A DNA stretch of 64,000 nucleotides from Bemisia tabaci (taxonomy: Eukaryota > Arthropoda > Insecta > Hemiptera > Aleyrodidae), in NCBI RefSeq assembly GCF_918797505.1, contig NC_092798.1, forward strand, positions 3,733,501 through 3,797,500, in the 5' to 3' direction. Positions 1 to 10,633 of the stretch are shown one piece after another. Position 1 is the stretch's first letter. Every line of letters starts with the position of its first letter. Below the pieces are notes generated by a model. That model had not been told where the DNA came from and did not search any database. It worked only from the letters and a program-made list of their open reading frames with translations. A program made the position numbers and the translations under genes.

Positions 1-405
1 AATAGTAGGGTACTTGGACAAGAAGCTCAAAATTGAAGATTCATTCTTGATAAAGCTGAAGCAAGATGTTTTCTGATAGTCTTTCACTACTGTAAAAATA
101 TTTGAATTTTAAAAGTGGGATTTCTTAATTTGAAGCTACACGTAAGGAGTATGTCTGGAGTATGGAACGGCACATCATTTGAAAAAAGAGTCTTTATGAA
201 CACTAAAAAACCGGACGAAAGAAGAAAAAAAAACACTTTCAAGAAGATAATGGACCCACATCATTGAAAAAAAATAAGGTAAAAAAACCAGAAGTAAAAA
301 GAAAAAAATGTTAATGTGAAATTAAATAAATGTAGGTATGAAGAAAAATGTTTTTACAAGCAGTTTAAAAAGTTATAGATTTTAACCGAGACTTATGGTT
401 CTTTT

Positions 406-858
406 TCACAACTGTTTGGAGAGTTTCGAAATTTCTCCTTCAACGATTGCTAACTCTTCTTTTTTTCTTTTGGCACTTTGGCGGAAACTATTGGACTTAA
501 CAATTAATGAGAGATCTTGCTTCTTTTCAGCTTGTTCTGCCAGGTCGTCTGCACCTTTTTCTAAGGTCTTTACATCTTCATATAAGCGTCTTTTTCTCTC
601 TTGTAGAGATTTTGTTTTTTCTGACTTCATTTTTAATAGCTGTGAGAGCCTTGATTTTCTTTTCTTCCTCTAAATAGGTAGCATATCTACTGCGAGCACC
701 TGATACACTTTGTCTTAACTCTTTGGTTATTACCATACTGGATAAGCTCTCCATTTCATCGGTAAACTCATGTACATAACGCTGTGCTATGTGGGACTGC
801 TCCTTAAAATTTTCTACTTCTAGGTTTTTATTTACACTAAAACCTCCGAAAAGTGGAT
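406..858 (-). pseudogene. Frameshifted coiled-coil C-terminal fragment, probably transposon-associated
   Basis: Two overlapping minus-strand frames together read like one lysine/glutamate-rich coiled-coil C-terminus. The upstream frame (from an AG acceptor at 859-860) includes SLSSMVITKELRQSVSGARS and then YATYLEEEKK. The downstream frame includes SLQERKRRLYEDV and KSNSFRQSAKRKKEEL and stops at 406-408. The switch falls near a T-run at about 630, so a single homopolymer indel, either a real mutation or an assembly error, separates the frames. Similar tails with a KSN-S-R motif are, from memory, common in repeated proteins of transposon-rich invertebrate genomes. No catalytic domain is present. 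The repeated CAAGCACTTTT motif just upstream supports a mobile origin. I treat it as a dead fragment; a genuine last exon with a sequencing error is the alternative. Confidence 0.45.
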
Positions 859-868
859 CTGAGAAATT

Positions 869-953
869 CAAGCACGTTTTCAAGCACTTTCCAAAAAATC
901 AAGCACTTTCAAGGCCTTGAATTTTTTTTTTAAAATCAAGCACTTTTCAAGCT
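869..953. repeat. Short CAAGCACTTTT-type repeat cluster
   Basis: Variants of CAAGCACTTTTC recur four times in about 85 bp, split by an A/T run. It abuts the acceptor of the coiled-coil fragment and probably belongs to the same element. Confidence 0.5.
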
Positions 954-1202
954 TGCATGAACCCTGTATGTTTGCAGCGTTCAAAATCATAGAAATTTCG
1001 GTCCAAAATTAATGAAATTGGGTAAGAAGGAAGTCACTTCCCATCAGGTGGATCCACGTTGCCCAAAAATTTACGTAGATGAGGCGTAATTTGCTACGAC
1101 GAACACCTTGTAACGCACTACCGAATGCGGCCAACAATAAGCTAATCGAAACTTGTAGCGCGCTCTGTTGTTAGGGTCCGTCACAGTCTAATCATCATCA
1201 TC

Positions 1203-1268
1203 ATTAATATAAACTTCGAAGGATTTCACATTTAGGCGATTCCAAATTTTTCTATTTCACTCGAGGGG
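1203..1268 (+). repeat. Dispersed repeat shared with MCM10 intron 1
   Basis: The string AATATAAACTTCGAAGGATT, followed by a TTTTTCTATTTCACTCGAGG stretch, occurs here and again at 26317-26370, so both are copies of one dispersed family. The rest of 960-1800 shows nothing I recognise. Confidence 0.6.
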
Positions 1269-1797
1269 TTGCCAGATTGTGCGAGTAATGTGCATATTTT
1301 ACATGAGTTTAAACTGGAAAAAGTCATGAAAAAGGAACCTATCTGGCAACGGTAAAGTCTGTGAGGGACGGAGACTGCCTTCTTGGGAAAACCCACGATT
1401 TAGCGGGAAGTTTCTTTAAAACAAATAGTTTCGTTTAAAGCTTCAAATGTATACTAGGGAAAACTATTTTAAAATAAAAATTGTAAATGGACACAGATGC
1501 TACCAAAAAAGAAAAAATTAAAAGGAAAGGAAATGAAATGAGGACATAATTACTTTTGCAATCAGAGAGAATAAAAAAGAAACATCAGAGAAATGTGATG
1601 AAAGTATAAGAAAAAAATACAAGTGGGCTCATAGCGATTCGGAACTCGAACTATACTATCGTTGAGCAGTTTTTTAGACCCCTGCGCCATCGAAAATCTT
1701 CTCAAGAAGTAAAGATGAACTTTGGCTACTTTAGCGAGTCAAATCGCGGAAGGAGATCTGCGAATCTCACTTTCTTCCACCCGATGGGACTGACGTT

Positions 1798-1906
1798 CGT
1801 TTCCCCCTCGATGTGAGGAAAAACGTCCTAAACCGCAAGTCCATATCATAATTAAAACTAAAGTTATGGCCAGTGGTGCGCGACTTTTGAATAACCCTGT
1901 ATTATC
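1798..1906 (-). repeat. Terminal segment of a dispersed repeat (pair of 23514-23612)
   Basis: About 100 bp matches 23514-23612 in reverse complement at roughly 85% by eye. The edge reads TACAGGGTTATTCAAAAG in that orientation and is followed by a CACTGGCCATAACTTTAGTT stretch. A shared sharp edge suggests the terminus of a transposable element. Confidence 0.65.
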
Positions 1907-2039
1907 AGCGAGTAATTTATTCTATGCTTCGTACTTAAATCTGAGAAAAGGTAAAACAAATTACGATATGCACCTCATCAGATTTTTAAAAAAATACATG
2001 TAACATTTTAGTCTTTCTCAACCCTTATTATGGATGATC

Positions 2040-2400
2040 CAACCTAAGGCCTTAAAATCCTTGCTTACAAGGACCCGAAGACTTTTCTAATGGGTTTTAA
2101 AGGGTATGAGACCATTTTTTGGAGCCTCTCAAGGAGGGTTCCGGGTGCCCTAAAAAATTTGGATTTTTCTTTAGGGGGCCTATAAGTTGTCTTATGAGGT
2201 GTCTTTAAGGTGTCTTAGAAGCTTCCCTGAAAGATGTCTTAAAGTGCTGATGAAAGTCGAGACACAAGTATACCTTTATAAGGTGACTTTTCAGACATCT
2301 TTTGGACACACTTTAAGACAACTTCTAGATATCTTTAAGTCAACTTAACATGTCTTTTAGAGTACCTAAAAGACATCTTTGAGACATGATTTAATTGAGT
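2040..2400. repeat. Low-complexity region rich in AGATGTCTT / AAGACATCT
   Basis: Short words such as GTGTCTTA, GATGTCTTAAAG, CAGACATCTTTT and AAAAGACATCTTTGAGACAT recur in both orientations over about 250 bp, giving an imperfect fold-back. No coding potential is apparent. Confidence 0.5.
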
Positions 2401-2595
2401 CTTTTTGCTACCAGGGCAGTCAAATGCGTTTTTGAAGAAATGGCCGATTCCCCTCATTGCTTCATCTTCATATATTTATTAATGCTCAAATGATGGGACG
2501 CTTCGATAACAAGGTTCTGTGACAAAATCATTTTTATCTTAAGAGTCTCCACAATGTATACATCATAGTGATCAAAAGTCCAACTAATCAGAAAA

Positions 2596-2708
2596 ATCGC
2601 GCGCGGAGCGAGCTGAATGTCATTCGCGTAGCGAGTGATCGGGGGTCCATGGGGCGCAGCCCCTTGGCTAGCCGCGACGGACGCGCAAAGCGCGTCCAGA
2701 ACGGCTAG
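2596..2708 (+). mobile_element. Helitron-like 3' terminus, copy 1
   Basis: A GC-rich block in AT-rich surroundings carries short palindromes of the GCGNAGCGC type (GAGCGAGCTGAATGTCATTC, GGGGCGCAGCCCC, GACGCGCAAAGCGCGTC) and ends CGGCTAG followed by T. A terminal hairpin before CTAG, inserted before T, is the Helitron 3' signature. It is closely similar to 27181-27300, which defines the family. I could not place the 5' end. Confidence 0.6.
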
Positions 2709-2814
2709 TGAATCATTATTAGTCGATGAAAACTCAGGTGACAATCCCTAGGAGTATGTATGATAAAATTGTAGTGCCAAACTTTCATTTTTTGCACCTT
2801 AAAAGTATGAATAT

Positions 2815-2893
2815 AGATCCGTTAAGCACGGTCTGTGGACCATAGTGCGTCGTCCGATAAATCTTCGTCCCTGATATTAATGTTACATTCATT
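2815..2893 (+). repeat. Direct repeat, copy 1
   Basis: Begins GATCCGTTAAGCACGGTCTG and recurs at 3613-3689 with almost no change. The two copies bracket a 150-bp tandem array, so together they look like a duplicated or element-bounded block of about 0.8 kb. Confidence 0.8.
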
Positions 2894-2932
2894 CAGCAGA
2901 GTATCATTCAATTATGACATTAAATATTGGTC

Positions 2933-3360
2933 GGGTTTGTCTCCTACCCAGATACCCCCAAACACCGAGTTTCAGGCGAATCCATCGGCAAAAAGTCGAG
3001 GTTGCCAATTGTTGACCATTTTGAACTTTAATCGCCGGGCATTTTGAAAAATTAGGGTTTGTTTAAAAATCTAACGTCGAATTTGTTCTTCTCGGGTTGA
3101 AATACCCCCAGATACCGAATTTCAGGTGAATCCATTGGCAAAAAATCGAGTTTGTCAAATTTTCGGCCACTTTGAGCCTGAGCCGGCGGCCATTTTGAAA
3201 AATTAGGGTTTTTTAAAAAATCTAACGTCAAATTCGTTTTTCCCGTGCCAAAATACCACCAGATACCGAGTTTCAAGCAAATCCATGTGCAAATAGCAGA
3301 GGTGCCAATTTTCGGCCATTTTGAACTTTGACCGGCCGCCATTTTGAAACGGTTTGAGAT
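2933..3360 (+). repeat. Three tandem units of about 150 bp
   Basis: Three units start near 2933, 3090 and 3240. Each contains a CCAGATACC-type word, a GAATCCAT word, GGCCATTTTGA, and a TTTTGAAAAATTAGGGTTT-type stretch followed by AAATCTAACGTC. They are diverged but aligned. Minus-strand open frames over them are repeat translations, not genes. Confidence 0.75.
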
Positions 3361-3418
3361 AATGACTTCGGATTTGCGCGAAAAATGTTCTTCTTTTATG
3401 CTCTTTCGAACGAGGTAT

Positions 3419-3612
3419 CACAAAGGGGGCCTTCCCATTTGAAAAAAAAAGTTAGGGTCCTTAACCCCCCCAAGGGGGAGCCTCAAAAAGTTTGGGGGGG
3501 GGGGGGTCAAAAAGTAGCTCCCTATGATCTAGGAACACCCTCCAAGTTTCAAATCTCTACCTCAATTAGGTCAAAAGTTAGAGGGGGGGGAGGGGACTTT
3601 TCGAACACCCTG
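3419..3612. repeat. Poly-G/C-bearing repeat related to 19130-20482
   Basis: Contains a G13 tract, CAAAAGTTAGAGGGGGGGGA and an ending CTTTTCGAACACCCTG. It resembles the ends of the fold-back at 19130-20482, with a 'fails-to-TTTGAAAAAAA' stretch, a G-tract and a GTGTTCC-type edge, so it is probably a short member of that family. Confidence 0.55.
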
Positions 3613-3689
3613 TAGATCCGTTAAGCACGGTCTGTAGACCATAGTGCGTCGTCCGATAAATCTTCGTCCCTGATATTAATGTTACATTC
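3613..3689 (+). repeat. Direct repeat, copy 2
   Basis: Second copy of the 2815-2893 segment. It is cut by the MITE at 3690-4054, and similarity to copy 1 resumes after it at TAATTATGACATTAAATATT. Confidence 0.8.
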
Positions 3690-4054
3690 TAGTCTGTTCG
3701 AGATGGGAAGAACCGTGGAAAGTCGGAATAATTAGCACTATTTCGCAGGGTGGGGGTGTCTCGACCCTTGTCAATTGTCACTTTTCGATGTTGCGCGCAC
3801 GCTGCAGCCACCGCACAGGAGGCTATGGGCCTCGGAGCGGCGGTTTCCCCCGGGATACGAACTTGGAGCCGCAAATTCCTGTGCTAAGCGCCGAGCGGCA
3901 AGCGACTCATGAGGAGCCAGCCCTCTGTGCGGTGAGCCACGGTCCAGGGTTGGTTCGGTGCTTCATCGCGGACAATGGCTCGAACGCTACCCTTGCTTCT
4001 ACATAGTGCAATTAATTCCGACTTTCCACGGTTCTTCCCATCTCGAACAGACTA
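3690..4054. mobile_element. TIR MITE, about 365 bp
   Basis: The ends are near-perfect inverted repeats of roughly 40 bp: left begins TAGTCTGTTCGAGATGGGAA and right ends TTCCCATCTCGAACAGACTA. The interior is GC-rich without a transposase. It interrupts the second direct-repeat copy, so it is younger than that duplication. Confidence 0.85.
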
Positions 4055-4168
4055 TAATTATGACATTAAATATTTTCGGTGTGAAAATGTGATTTACTAG
4101 TCTTTGGAAGTGGTATGTTCGGAGCCGGATTTAGCTTTTTGCCCCCTGGTGCCAAAAACATTTTGCCG

Positions 4169-4190
4169 CCCCCCCCCCCCCCCCCCCCCC
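4169..4190 (+). repeat. Poly-C tract (22)
   Basis: Uninterrupted C22, one of many long G or C homopolymers in this window. Nothing else is recognised from 4055 to 4650. Confidence 0.95.
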
Positions 4191-4659
4191 GCGGACTTTC
4201 ACTTCCAACCATACGGGGTCTCAGTGACCTTAATGTGTAGGGATTTATCCCTGGATCTAGGTATTTTCCGGAATTTGTAGAGATCTAGGGATTTTTCAGA
4301 CAATTTAGGGAGTTTCTTGATGAGGTAAAGTAAGTAAAAATCGACTCTTTTACCTTCGACTCAATATAAAATATTTTTTTTATCTAGGCCTTATTGACAA
4401 CACTATTTTCCCACGATAATAAGCCGGAACTGATAACGATTTCGTCACTCGATTTACTTGACAGTTCAACAGAAAAAAAAAACACTCAACTAATATTCTT
4501 TCATTCCATTGGTCTGTTCACTGCTTTCAGAGGGCGGAAAAATTCAAATCTCCTGGAATCATTCCGTTTTATCTAAAAAAAAAAAAAACCCTTTGACCTG
4601 TGTGACCCTTTCAAACTCGGTCATACCTTTAGTACGAGGGACCCTTGTGCTAAGGTTAC

Positions 4660-4920
4660 GGGCTACGTATACATTAGCATGACGATTATAGGCAAACACG
4701 GAAAACTTGAGTGGAATCATGTGTAAAAAAAAAATTGGTGTAGATGGAAGTTCTCCAAGAGAACGTAAGTGACAGAAACATAAAATTTTTTTGATATAAC
4801 ATACTTGAACACAAGAAAGGAACATGCAACATGAATTTCCTGCTCACCTGATCGTGATCTATTCCAACGTTTTCCCTTTCTTCATGCTGACACTCAGAAT
4901 CGTCCTATAACATGAACGAA
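4660..4920. repeat. Diverged duplicated segment, copy 1
   Basis: Shares ACTTGAGTGGAATCATG, GCAACATGAATTTCCT and CTCAGAATCGTCCT in order with 5205-5730. It is uninterrupted here. Confidence 0.65.
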
Positions 4921-4936
4921 AACACATAAAAGTTAC

Positions 4937-4987
4937 GAGGAGGAGGAGGAGGTGGAAGAAGAAGAAGAAGAAGAAGAAGAAGAAGAA

Positions 4988-5019
<32 letters not shown>

Positions 5020-5022
5020 TGA
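4937..5022 (+). repeat. (GAG)n/(GAA)n microsatellite
   Basis: A GAG run passes into about 18 GAA triplets. It is purine-only on this strand. Confidence 0.97.
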
Positions 5023-5204
5023 TTCAGGAAAAATATCTTGCGAAAAAATCAGAGAAAAAACAAACTATGGTTGAATTTCAGGAACTTATTGCGGGAATTA
5101 GTTGCATATGGAAATGGAAAAATGCCAAATGAAGCCTATGGAGAGCCCTCGATATTTTAATGAATAGTTTTGGAGGATGCAAGGGTTTTTTTTGGCGAAG
5201 GGTC

Positions 5205-5730
5205 CTTAATTGCATTGGCTCACAACATACTGGCATGAGCACAACATTTATAGGGGAAATCAAGGAAAACTTGAGTGGAATCATGCAAAATGTCATGCAA
5301 ATGAAAGTTATTTAAGAGTACATAAGTTGTGGTAACATGAAATTTTTTTTTATGTAACATATTTGAACACATGAATTGGACATCGACGGTGAAACTACCA
5401 AACCACGTATCTCGTTTGGGGTTTTTAAAAATCTACGCTCACATTTTATAGTTTAGAAGTAGACCAAATCAATATCATTCCTTGAAATTTTCACGGAATT
5501 TTCTCCGCAGAAAGAGGAAAAATCACGGAAATTTTCAAGACTGGATGTTAAGTAGTTTATCATTTAAAAAATAAAGTATGACAGGAAGTCTGCGACGTCG
5601 CAAACCGAGATACGTGGTTTGGTAGTTTCACCGTCGACCTGCAACATGAATTTCCTTCTCATCCGATAGTATTCTATTGGAGCGTGCTCAGACTCAGAAT
5701 CGTCCTGTAACATGAACACAAATTTTGTCT
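5205..5730. repeat. Diverged duplicated segment, copy 2, split by MITE B
   Basis: Same ordered words as 4660-4920, with a 253-bp MITE B inserted in the middle (5384-5636). Copy 1 shows the pre-insertion arrangement. Confidence 0.65.
5384..5636. mobile_element. MITE family B, copy 1 (253 bp)
   Basis: TIRs of about 31 bp run CGACGGTGAAACTACCAAAC inward, then CACGTATCTCG. The length is identical to the copy at 50924-51176. Flanks are ACAT and ACCT, a likely 4-bp target duplication with one change. No transposase. Confidence 0.9.
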
Positions 5731-6118
5731 AAATTTTGTCTAAAAACATCAAAATAGCAAAAAGAACTACTCAAAATAACAGTAGGTAGACTTCAAACTT
5801 GGTCCAATGAAACTGGTTTCCGGTTTTCTGTACTAAAGACCAAAGTTTCAATCACAGATTTACTCCCCTGCAATCAACAGAAATACAGACCCACTTACAA
5901 GCGACGATCCCTATATTACTACCAAAATTCTGAAACTCTTCACCTCTCTTAATTTAAAAATCTAAATTTTCGTATATACTCCCATTTTCAAAATTCTCTG
6001 TAAAGACGTTAATAGCCTGTGACGCTGAATGTCTCAAGATATACTGACTAACTAACTGAAAAAAAATATATATGAAAAAAAAATTAAATTCAGTAAATGG
6101 ACGGACGGCGTTCCAAAC

Positions 6119-6156
6119 AATCGATTCGTCGCAACATACAAGCACGCCACGCCACT
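6119..6156. mobile_element. Terminal fragment of palindromic MITE P
   Basis: AATCGATTCGTCGCAACATA, then AGCACGCCACGCCACT, matches the ends of the full P copies at 35153, 43648, 61286, 62152 and 62422. The rest is missing. No gene is seen from 5640 to 6500. Confidence 0.65.
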
Positions 6157-6549
6157 GAAAGACAATAGGAAGGTAGCAGTTCGGTAGGAAGTAGAGACGA
6201 GTAAGAAAAGTAATACTTACCTTCATACATTGGCTATCCCGAGCTACGTCTATTACTTCTCTAACCAAAGTTCCCATCCCCTGGCAGAGCTCTCGGAGCA
6301 TAAATAAGATGACGGCTCTGGAAAATTAAGAAGACAAATGTACTAAAATTAGGGTGCAACAGATGAAAATTGAAAATATGATAAGCGCCGTTCCATATAG
6401 GTGAAACAAAGGACACAAATCGGCATAAAATCTCAGCTTAGTAGTAGGGCAACGACGATTTTAAAATGAGAGTTTATAGCCAAATTGTGCAATAAAAATA
6501 CGAATTAAATTACAGTGCGGGGTGGGTATTGGACAATGTAGCAATACTG

Positions 6550-6700
6550 TAAAAAGGATTGTATGTTGCACCTTCATTTTTCGGGTTATGCATATTGAGT
6601 GTTACATATTGCCCCTTCAATCTGCAGGTTATGCAATACTGTTTGTTACCCCTTCAATTTGTTGGTTATGCAATAGTGTGTATTATCCCTTCAACTTGTT
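6550..6700 (+). repeat. Imperfect tandem repeat, about 50-bp units
   Basis: Units of the form CCCCTTCAATYTGCNGGTTA then TGCAATA recur about three times. The same unit recurs at 7940-8035. Confidence 0.7.
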
Positions 6701-6985
6701 TTTGTTTTTTTAAAAAAATATTAAAAAAATATATCTGGTATCTAAATGGTATTTTTATAAAAAAAAAAACGCGTAGCGCTTACATAAGAAACATCGAAGT
6801 TCAGACCTGACCGTAATAGATGAAAAATGATAATAGCTAGATAAGAACATTTTTTTTATAGGCAATTTTTTTTATATAACGCATGCATGCGAAAGTTTTA
6901 AAAGTGAACATTTTTAAGTACCTATTGTATAAAAAATCATCATTTTCATGAGCTTTTCGCGAATTAGAAGATTTTTAGTGGCCGG

Positions 6986-7011
6986 GTTGGGGGGGGGGGG
7001 GGGGGGGGGGG
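6986..7011 (+). repeat. Long poly-G tract
   Basis: A run of more than 20 G in AT-rich DNA. The stretch 7012-7720 has no recognisable feature beyond further GC-homopolymer pieces. Confidence 0.9.
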
Positions 7012-7939
7012 CGAAATAAAGCATCAATTCCACTGGAAATCACGAACTTGCTGAAATTTTCACGTACCTATAACGCAGAAATATACGAAAGCTGGGTAGT
7101 AGAATGTTAATTTGCATTTAGGAAGGGGGAGGAGGGGCAACAGGATCGGTGGCAGACGCGCAGAGGATATGCGAACAGCGCAGGGCGCGCGCGCTCAGCG
7201 CGGGGCTAACTTTGACGAGCCATAGCTCGCGATCTAAACGTTTCCCCAAGATGCGGTTTTTTGCATCTAGTAGGAAATTAAGTGTAGAATCTAAAAAACT
7301 GGTTTTTGTTTTAGTAGAGTCATTGCGCGGTGCCGAAACACGACAAAATTGAAAATTTTGTCCCCTAAAAAATTGAAAAATTGCTAAAAATTTGCATTAA
7401 ATTTAACTTTTTTTCAATTTTTCTGGTATCAGCAGATAGATCTTTTTGAGATCTTTCATTTAAAAAAAAGTTCAACTCAATCCGATTTTTCGCTCAAAAG
7501 TTATAGGCAGTTGAAGGTTTTGACTTTGACCCCCCGCCCCCCCTCTCTGGGGGGGCCTAAGTCAAAATGACCGCCATATTTGAACGTCTCGCATGCTACT
7601 GTATCACTCCTGAAAAGATGGATCATATCTGATAGGGGGCCAAATCTAATGGGGGATGGAACAACCTCTTTGGGGAAAGAAGCGCTCCAGTATCAGTAAC
7701 TGATAGACGAAGTTTGAATAATTTTTAGTGGGGGGGGGGGGGGCGAAAAATGTCGGTTTGCATACGGCTCTTTGACGTTACAACTCCAGTTTGTCACTTT
7801 TCGGCCATTTTAGACCTTAACAGTAGGGTGAATATGAGGACTTGCCCGGAATAAAAATCCAACAGCGTTGCATGATGGTGCAGAAAAATTAGAATTAAAT
7901 AGCAGTGTTGTATGGTAATTATTATTCAATGTGGTAACG

Positions 7940-8035
7940 CTGTAAAATGAAAGTATTGCATGTTGCCCCTTCAATATGCGGGTTATGCAATCGTATAATG
8001 CAGCCCCTTCAATCTGCGGGTTATGCAATGGTGTA
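7940..8035 (+). repeat. Tandem units as at 6550-6700
   Basis: Two more CCCCTTCAATNTGCGGGTTA-type units. Sharing with 6550-6700 marks a dispersed family. Confidence 0.65.
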
Positions 8036-8505
8036 TTTTTCAAGATGGCGGTTACAGCGTTGCCGGACGGTGCAAGTAAATAAGTGATTTAATTATTGGT
8101 GAAATTTGGCAACATCGACCGAAAGATGACATTACAGTGACAGTTGACATTTCCAGTGTTGAAAGATGGTGCAAGAAATTAGTTAATTTTTCGATGCAAT
8201 GTTGCCAGATTGTGCAAAAAAATTCGGGTTTTCGGACTTGTAAAAATTTTCGGTCAGAACGAATTTGGCATCAAGCCACGCGATATTCTTATCACAGAGA
8301 GCCGTAAAACCAAGAAAAAATAACGATACTAAAATTGGAGGGTGATGGTAAAAAACGAAGGTCATATTCGGATTCAGCGCCTCAAAATGCATAAAGATCA
8401 CCGAATGTCGTTGAGGAGACATTTTTTTATTTTGGTTTGTTGTACAGTATTATGATGCATATAACGAAAGATGGACATTAGCGGTTTTCGCATGATTCGG
8501 ACTAC

Positions 8506-8526
8506 GCCCCCCCCCCCCCCCCCCCC
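8506..8526 (+). repeat. Poly-C tract
   Basis: About 21 consecutive C. No gene is seen from 8040 to 8620. Confidence 0.9.
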
Positions 8527-8624
8527 TGAAAAGGGCTTCAAACCTAAGGAACAAACATTTTCACAACATTAATGAAAGTGTCTGACCTCCAAGAGTATTT
8601 TGACCCAAAAATCTCAAAATTGAA

Positions 8625-8850
8625 AAAATGGACAATAGCGGTTTTCACACGAGCCGATTCAATTTAAAAGGAGACCAGACGAACATCATGGCTTGGAGTT
8701 TTCACAGATTATTCTTTATAAAGAGAGGAAGAAATAGTGAAATTTTCAAAAAATGACTTTCAGTAGTTTTCAACGTAAGAAGAAAGTACGACAGGGAGTC
8801 TGCAACGCCGCAAAGCGAGATACCTACGCATTTCTGCAGTTTCACCATCG
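8625..8850. mobile_element. Decayed MITE B copy
   Basis: The right half keeps GACAGGGAGTCTGCAACGCC, GCAAAGCGAGATACC and GCAGTTTCACCATCGATG, matching B at 5384-5636 with many changes. The left end is eroded. Confidence 0.6.
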
Positions 8851-8954
8851 ATGCCTAACTCCGGACTGGATCCAAGGAAGAGGATTGGCGTCTTTGAATA
8901 CCTAACCCTCTTGGACCAAGGAGATAAGTCAACTTTTTAGGAAACCATTGTGAC

Positions 8955-9142
8955 GATTAGAAAAAGAAGAAAAAAATTTAAAATTGGAATCAACTTACGC
9001 GAAAATGGAGATTATAACTTTGTCCTCTCTGTCCATCTGTAATCATAAAATATATACACTGCAGTGAATAAAATACGTCATAAAACAAATGCATTATCGG
9101 TGAAAAATTAGGAACACTAAACTACGACTAGCCTCCTTCATT
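8955..9142 (+). repeat. Repeat U, copy 1 (direct)
   Basis: Nearly identical to 9496-9683 in direct orientation, from GATTAGAAAAAGAAGAAAAA through ACTACGACTAGCCTCCTTCA. Confidence 0.9.
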
Positions 9143-9198
9143 CAGATTCAGATTCAGATTCATTTTATTAATAAAAGAAAAAACATAATACAAATTCA

Positions 9199-9282
9199 TT
9201 GAAGAATGGGTCAGATAAGCTCCGGGAGGGGGGGTGAACCCCCCCCCCCCCTCCCGGAGCTTATCTGACCCATTCTTCAATG
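9199..9282. repeat. Hairpin with perfect 36-bp stems capped by G/C tracts
   Basis: ATTGAAGAATGGGTCAGATA, AGCTCCGGGAG and a G-run are mirrored by a C-run, CTCCCGGAGCT and TATCTGACCCATTCTTCAAT. The loop is only a few bases (TGAA). It lies at the centre of the U inverted repeat. Confidence 0.92.
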
Positions 9283-9408
9283 AAGGAGGCTAGTCGTAGT
9301 TTAGTGTTCCTAATTTTTCACCGATAATGCATTTGTTTTATGACGTATTTTATTCACTGCAGTGTATATATTTTATGATTACAGATGGACAGAGAGGACA
9401 AAGTTATA
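9268..9408 (-). repeat. Repeat U, copy 2 (inverted)
   Basis: Reverse complement of the core of 8955-9142. With the hairpin it makes a large palindrome of roughly 9007-9408. Confidence 0.9.
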
Positions 9409-9495
9409 TTTATCGAAGTGTATTCAAAATTCATTTTAAAAATGTCTCCGATGTGTGATACACCGATACCTTTGAATTTTGATCTGTTGAATCCA

Positions 9496-9683
9496 GATTA
9501 GAAAAAGAAGAAAAAAATTTAAAATTGGAATCAACTTACGCGAAAATGGAGATTATAACTTTGTCCTCTGTGTCCATCTGTAATCATAAAATATATACAC
9601 TGCAGTGAATAAAATACGTCATAAAACAAATGCATTATCGGTGAAAAATTAGGAACACTAAACTACGACTAGCCTCCTTCATT
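9496..9683 (+). repeat. Repeat U, copy 3 (direct)
   Basis: Third copy, differing from copy 1 by only a few bases over nearly 190 bp. It implies a recent rearrangement or an assembly duplication. Confidence 0.9.
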
Positions 9684-9939
9684 GAAGAATGGGTTGGGCG
9701 CCCGCTGAGCGCTGACAGCTGTGGTGCGGCGCGCGGCAGTGCGCTCCGCCGATGCGGTAAGGTCATTTCGCCGCCCCTCTATCTCCTCCCACAATTGTGA
9801 TAGATAAGTCATCCAATACATGAAAAGATGCAAAATTGCATCCTCTACAACGTTTATTTCACGTATTTTTAAAATCCGAGCTACCGGAGAACAATTAGAG
9901 AGCATTTTTTTTTAAAAAAAAATGAATTCTAAATTTTAA

Positions 9940-10633
9940 AAGAACCCCGCACAAACATGGGCTCAGCGGCTCTCTATGAAACTTTAATAGATTGATATAA
10001 AGTTCATAGCTAAGGGAAAGCCAAAAAATTAGCTCACTTTTGCGATAGAAGCCGAGATATTCGCGATTGAACCCGGACTATTTTCTGTGCGGCGGCGGTA
10101 AATTCTCCGTGTCGCCTTACCTTGCTCGAGCACTCCGGCCAGGAAACCCCCTCTCCCCACCAGGTAACTACGATGTCGCATTGTTTACACTCACTTCTTT
10201 CATTAGGACGCTCCGTTCGGGCTGTGCGATATGGAGTTCCCTCCTTCTCGCACCTCTCCCGTGCCGGCGCGGCGCGGCGCCGCCGGCCGGTTTAATCTGA
10301 AATGTAGTTGCTGAAACCGAATTGACAGATGCGGGGAGAGGGAGGGAGTACGGCATTCGCACCGACCGAGCGCATAAGCACCTATCTTCACGTGAGTGAC
10401 GTGAGATCTGATCGAGAACGCCGAACAACGAGAGGAGAGGGGACTCGGAATTCTTCCGCCATGCTGCGGCATGATAGAAAATAGCTCGAATTAAATTGCG
10501 AATATCTCGGCTTCTACTCGCAAAAGTGAGCTAATTTTTTGGCTTTCCCTTAATTATGAACTTTACATAATCTATTGAAGTTTCATCCACTTTCATAGAG
10601 AGCCGCTGAGCCCATGCTCTGTGCGGGGTTCTT
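9940..10633. mobile_element. TIR element T, about 0.7 kb, GC-rich core
   Basis: Long imperfect TIRs of about 130 bp: AGAACCCCGCACAAACATGG at the left and a mirrored CCATGCTCTGTGCGGGGTTC at the right. Both arms continue inward through GCTCAGCGGCTCTCTATGAA and AAAGCCAAAAAATTAGCTCA. The core is GC-rich with GGCGCGGCGCGGCG-type runs and no transposase. Overlapping open frames here are not conserved coding. Confidence 0.85.

Noticed and set aside
10067..10472. Overlapping 77-89-residue frames in a GC-rich stretch
   Set aside because: They lie in the core of TIR element T, on both strands, with no recognisable domain.
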